Source of the DNA: Climacium dendroides
Lineage: Eukaryota > Streptophyta > Bryopsida > Hypnales > Climaciaceae
DNA: 64,000 nucleotides
Reading direction: 5' to 3'
Assembly: GCA_950106755.1 (NCBI GenBank)
Contig: OX467089.1
Coordinates: 28,129,345 to 28,193,344 of the forward strand
Part shown: piece after piece, positions 60,354-64,000 of the stretch
Layout of the letters: each line of letters starts with the position of its first letter
How positions within the stretch are numbered: the stretch's first letter is position 1
The notes under the pieces: generated by a model
Told to the model about the DNA's origin: nothing
Database searches by the model: none
What the model saw: only the letters and a program-made list of their open reading frames with translations
Translations under genes and position numbers: made by a program

Positions 60354-61249
60354 GGTTTCAACGATCTTCTTGGAGGTGAAACACTCCTTTCTATGTCGAA
60401 GCTCAAAGAACAGCAATCCGAATCGGCTGATTCAGAGTTCTCGAAGCTACTATCCGAATCAGAAATGCTCTTCCGGTTCTTTGACCTTCGATCACGCTTC
60501 TTCTTCTTTCCCTTGTCTCTCTTCTCATTTCTCCTCAAAGACTTCCAGAGAGACTGCGCCGAATTTTCATAATTTGTGGCAACATCAATCGCCTCCCGGA
60601 GTGTTCTTGGTCTAGCTTGCCGGATTAGGAATCCCATGGATTCCGGTAGTCCATCCACATACCATTCTACCTGCAAACTAGGAGCAATTTCCGTTGTTAG
60701 CTTTTGGATCAAAGCTTTTATCCGATGTCCATACTTTCGTACAGATTTGGATGACCTCATCGTACTTAGTCTTCCTAGAGCTCTGGCTTCTCCTCCCGTT
60801 TCTCAGAATGCTTGAAGAAATTGCGTCCGAAGTTGGTCCCAATTATTTTGGATAGGGTCCGGAATATTTGGGTACCATTGCAGCGCCTCCCCTTTTAGCA
60901 GACCTTGAAAAATACGTCGTTTGGCCGCTTCATTATTTTGATTTGTCACTGCGATTGTTTCGAACTCGCACATCCACTCATCCGCATCTTGATCTCCGTC
61001 CCCCTTAAAGCGCTTATACTTCAAGCGAGCCATATAGCACTTCCTTTCCAAAAACGAATCTTCTTCTCCTTCCAGTCCTACATCTGGCTCTGAATTTGGA
61101 GGTGTAGGAGTAGATCTAGGGTCCGCTTCGTCATGTCTCCCCACCAACACCGGATTATCCTCTCGATCCGTCGTTTCCTGATTACTAAGATCCGGTCTCG
61201 ACGATTCCTCGGCTTGCTGGTTCTTTCTGATTCGCTCTGACTTCCTTCC
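60354..61249 (-). pseudogene. Ty3/Gypsy Gag, capsid (Retrotrans_gag) part
   Basis: The capsid-type domain is clear: ARLKYKRFKGDGDQDADEWM, RIFQGLLKGEALQWYPNIPD, WDQLRTQFLQAF. It is then continued through a TGA near 60788 (Arg expected) into YVDGLPESMGFLIRQARPRT and an Arg/Lys/Ser-rich stretch. The frame is interrupted by element B at 60354 and resumes at 56174. The N-terminal side is cut near 61250 by the last gag-like element or its flank. Confidence 0.8.
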
Positions 61250-61678
61250 TGTGGGAATCCGGAATCCAGAAACGGATCAATAATACAAGAAGTAGGTGCG
61301 AAAAATTTAAAAAAAAAATAAAAATAATAGTTAGAGTGTGATTTTTGGACCAGATAGCTTGAATTAGGAAATAAGCATTCCGGCACAACCCGTAACCGGA
61401 ACTTATCCGGATCCGGAATCCGAACTCATCCGGAACACAGGAACCTATCGTATAAGTCTCGTAGCTACAGAAGTAGGATACCATTAATACAACGGACTTG
61501 TAGCCGTTGTCCTTAAGCCCGTAAAAAGACGGTTTAGTATTTAAGTTGTCTTCCTAGGGTTTCCTCTTCACTTTCCTGTTCTGTGTTCTTGAGATTGTTT
61601 GTGTGAGTAGTTGAGAGAAAGAGTGGTGAGTTAGCGACTGAAGTAGAGCTACTTTTCTCTCATTCTGACTTAGATCTT

Positions 61679-63628
61679 ATGGCATCCGGACCAGTACGGA
61701 AGGTAGCAGTATCTGCCCGGGTTATCTCTCCGGCCATTCCGGATAACTCGGAACTACACAAGCAGTTAGAGGAGGACTTAACTAAGTTAGAATGTGTCGG
61801 TCTACTACACCGACCATGGAATCTCAAGAGTGAAGAGATGATTCAAGAGCTACTTCACGGTGTTCCGAATCAGTATGAGCTCACTTTGAGAGGACGGCCA
61901 GTCGCGTGGACCGAGGACATCTGGGCGGACGTCTATCAGTTCCGGAAGAGTGGGAACGGTTTAGCATCAAGGACGGACCGTTTTGTAGCTGGGAAGTTCA
62001 CTAGGTCTGCAAACTCTAAGGACGGATTCGCTATCAGCGAGTGCAAGGACGAGAGACATAGGCGGATACTAGAGTTTCTGATTTCGATCTTGTATCCGGA
62101 AAAGCCAACGCGGGTTACCATTACGGTGGCCAATACTATCTTTGGGGCTATGGAGAACCGGGTAGTGCACTGGGGTAGGGTCATAGCCGAGATAGTGGCT
62201 AAATTAGCGGATCACGTGACCCGAGCAAAGGCGAGTCCAGTTAGCACCTACTTGTTTCATCTGTACCATCAACAGGAACTTTTGAGTGTAGCTAAAGTGA
62301 TCCAGTATGACACCGGAAAGGCGATCCTGTCATACGGACTTTCCGGGGAGGAGGCGGAAGATCCGGTCGAGTCTGATCCGGAGGAACTTCCCGAGGAACG
62401 CCTGACTGATCCGAGGACCAAGAAGAAGAAGTCAACTGATCCGGGATCGCGAATCAAGCCACAGACGATGGAGAGGGGGGAGTCCAGCAAGGGACCTAAA
62501 ATGGAAACGGAATCCGCATTTTTCAATGCGGGGCTCGAGTGGATACGTGAAGCCAAGGTACTCCACGACGGTCTGTCGGATTTGGTGATAGATACCGCGG
62601 AAGTTTTGAAGGTGGATCCGGATCAAATCATGGAAGCTGTCAAGCGACTGCCCAAACCGGAAGATTTGAAGAAGAGGGAGGAGCGGATCCAGGAGTTGGA
62701 GGCGGAACGGAACCTACTCCAGGCCCAAGTGAATTGGACGGAAGGGGAAATGGCAGCTACAAAAGAGAAAGAGAAAGAGGCTCTCGCTCTCATCAAGAAT
62801 CTAACCAGAGCAGTCAATATCAAGGCCGACATCATCACCAAAGCTGCCTTGTTTGACTCGAAGATGATATCGGAAGGCCACATTACCGGAACCAAGGTAG
62901 TTACCATCCTCATAGACTTCACCGCGAGGATAGAGCGAGTTTTGAAGGAGATCCAGCAGTTATTGGCGGCTATCGACCCAAACCATGCGATGGATTTCTC
63001 CACCTTTCCGGAACTTCCTTTTGTCTCAGGTACCCCAGGGAAACCAGTGGCGGATCATGCAACTCGGATGGAGGGTTTGAAGGGGATACTCACACCAACC
63101 GAGCCTTCCGCCAACAAAATGCGGATGACGGAGTTGAATTTGAGGCCAGCCTCGGAACCGGAACCTGAGTCTAGCGCGAAAACGGTTCCGGTGCCATCTA
63201 AGTTCTCAACCCCGGAAGTTCCCAAGTCCCAAACAATGCCGAACTTGATGACCGGATCATTCAAGGTTTCGGGACAGCAAGTCAGGGGAGATCTCATCAA
63301 CCGGATTAGTGGGATGACCAATCCGGCTCGGACTAATCCGAAAGGATTTGTGCACATGCAAGAGACCACGCCGGAGAAAAGAAGCGAACCCGCAACATTG
63401 GAGGATACAACACCAGAGAAGGAGAAGGAAGTTCAAGTCATCGAAGATTCTGAGGAGGAGAGTGTCCACTCCACTTCCGAAACCGAAGACGACAGCGATC
63501 CATCTCCCGCAACGCGCCATATCCAGACTCGGGCCACAGCAAAAACTACGCCAGCAAAGAATACGAAGGGGACGCCTACCAACCAAGCGAGGAGTCGTTC
63601 AAGGAAAGGACGAAAGCCAAAACATTAG
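61679..63628 (+). CDS. Gag-like coiled-coil protein, intact 649-codon copy
   Basis: The only undamaged member. Order: a basic N-terminus (MASGPVRKVAVSARV); a helical globular domain of about 230 residues with LHRPWNLKSEEM, WTEDIWADVYQFRKSGNG, LASRTDRFVAGKF, KDGFAISECKDERH, YPEKPTRVTITVANTIFGAM, VHWGRVI and YLFHLYHQQELL; an acidic linker (residues about 235-275); a coiled coil with AALFDSKMISEGHITGTK (about 330-450); a Pro/Thr/Glu-rich region; and a strongly basic end (RSRSRKGRKPKH). The start is supported by the conserved leader ending CTTATGGCATC in copy L/D. No enzyme motif or zinc knuckle. It may be a structural or nucleic-acid-binding protein; a capsid role is a guess. Confidence 0.75.
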   Translation: MASGPVRKVAVSARVISPAIPDNSELHKQLEEDLTKLECVGLLHRPWNLKSEEMIQELLHGVPNQYELTLRGRPVAWTEDIWADVYQFRKSGNGLASRTDRFVAGKFTRSANSKDGFAISECKDERHRRILEFLISILYPEKPTRVTITVANTIFGAMENRVVHWGRVIAEIVAKLADHVTRAKASPVSTYLFHLYHQQELLSVAKVIQYDTGKAILSYGLSGEEAEDPVESDPEELPEERLTDPRTKKKKSTDPGSRIKPQTMERGESSKGPKMETESAFFNAGLEWIREAKVLHDGLSDLVIDTAEVLKVDPDQIMEAVKRLPKPEDLKKREERIQELEAERNLLQAQVNWTEGEMAATKEKEKEALALIKNLTRAVNIKADIITKAALFDSKMISEGHITGTKVVTILIDFTARIERVLKEIQQLLAAIDPNHAMDFSTFPELPFVSGTPGKPVADHATRMEGLKGILTPTEPSANKMRMTELNLRPASEPEPESSAKTVPVPSKFSTPEVPKSQTMPNLMTGSFKVSGQQVRGDLINRISGMTNPARTNPKGFVHMQETTPEKRSEPATLEDTTPEKEKEVQVIEDSEEESVHSTSETEDDSDPSPATRHIQTRATAKTTPAKNTKGTPTNQARSRSRKGRKPKH

Positions 63629-64000
63629 AATTCGTAGGAGAAGAAGTATAGAATCCGGAACGGGGTTCCAAGCATGGACCCGGTTTCCGGAATCTTAGGC
63701 GGATAGTCAGGAAATCCAACAATCTCGGACGGTAGTTAGTAAACTTTCTGGATATCCCGGGAGGTTCAGGGATTGGTGGCCTGGATTTCTGGGTTTCCTT
63801 TTCAAGCTTTTAGGAGTTGACTTTGGGTTTTTGTGTTAGTATTTTAAGGGCAGGCAAGTTAGTGGTCTGCCATTCCATCCTACTCCATTCGATTTTAGTG
63901 CTTTCACGTACGTATTACAATTCTCTTTTCTTAATCTAAGTTAGCCAGGGTACTTCTAGCTGCACTTTTGCTTAGACAGGGTCTTTTGGATGAGTGTATG
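63629..64000 (+). other. 3' LTR-like part of element F
   Basis: Matches 44444-44830 and, in reverse complement, the inner part of the solo LTRs (GGAGTTGACTTTGGGTTTTT, CTTTCACGTA). No gene. Confidence 0.55.

Larger units (their letters stand above)
61250..64000 (+). mobile_element. Gag-like element F, runs out of the window
   Basis: A TGTGGGAATCCGG start at 61250 resembles the 5' termini of elements B, J and K. However, similarity to the L/D leader is visible only from about 61395, so the left border is between 61250 and 61395. The 3' LTR-like part begins at 63629 and continues beyond base 64000. Confidence 0.6.

Noticed and set aside
1..64000. Genetic code change with UAG as Gln
   Set aside because: Attractive given the TAG excess, but TAG also ends the intact 649-codon ORF and stops vary between copies of one family at the same site (TAG against CAG), which fits decay better. 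Kept only as an alternative in the findings.
1..64000. CRISPR arrays, rRNA or tRNA genes, bacterial-type operons
   Set aside because: I saw no array of identical repeats with unique spacers, no rRNA-like stretch and no cloverleaf that I could support by eye. A covariance-model search would be needed to exclude tRNAs.

Overview
The window is a plant-type (Viridiplantae) nuclear, intergenic, transposon-dominated sequence. The evidence is GT-AG introns, CACTA/EnSpm transposons with plant-type transposase domains, a Ty3/Gypsy gag with zinc knuckles, a hAT transposase, and almost no intact genes. The style (CCGGAA-rich retroelements, spliced transposon genes) would suit a repeat-rich streptophyte alga such as Chara, or an early land plant. 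That is an inference from style; the sequence itself does not prove the species.

Layout. 1-6804 is the right part of a CACTA element, whose accessory gene is broken by a 3.4-kb TG...CA element (1272-4702, 5-bp target duplication CCTCG). 7073-9763 is a spliced gene with an FCP1/HAD-phosphatase-like domain. It runs up to a CACTA-like terminal segment (10071-10860) with a 67-bp tandem array. 10861-13980 is mostly non-coding and holds three fold-back repeats, one a 305-bp palindrome. 13985-19062 is a multi-exon, decayed gene that combines a ParB-like DGNHR motif with a beta-class amino-methyltransferase-like domain; I rate it the most interesting gene here. 19310-20870 holds a truncated hAT transposase.

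21090-45614 is a Russian-doll nest that can be taken apart by its target duplications: a gag-like element (TSD TGGGC), containing a second (22034-43127, TSD derived from ACCGG), containing a third (24288-39422, TSD GAAAC), containing an 11.4-kb CACTA transposon (27146-38588, TSD CCT). At the three inner junctions, removing the insert and one TSD copy restores an open reading frame of the same protein family. The inner CACTA carries a four-exon TNP2-type transposase and an opposed accessory gene.

45729-50061 is a decayed RING-like gene with a solo LTR in it. 51058-64000 holds four more members of the gag-like family and a Ty3/Gypsy gag split by one of them. The last copy (61679-63628) is an uninterrupted 649-codon ORF.

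Two themes join the window. First, ten gene segments from eight gene copies belong to one uncharacterised protein family: an N-terminal globular domain with PKDG and PEKPTRVTI motifs, then an acidic linker, a coiled coil and a basic tail. The copies sit in 3.4-4.3 kb TG...CA elements with 5-bp target duplications, and I see no reverse transcriptase, integrase, protease or paired LTRs in them. Second, the genes decay mainly by in-frame stops, most often TAG. Wherever an intact relative can be compared, the TAG stands for Gln. This is what C-to-T decay at methylated CAG would give.
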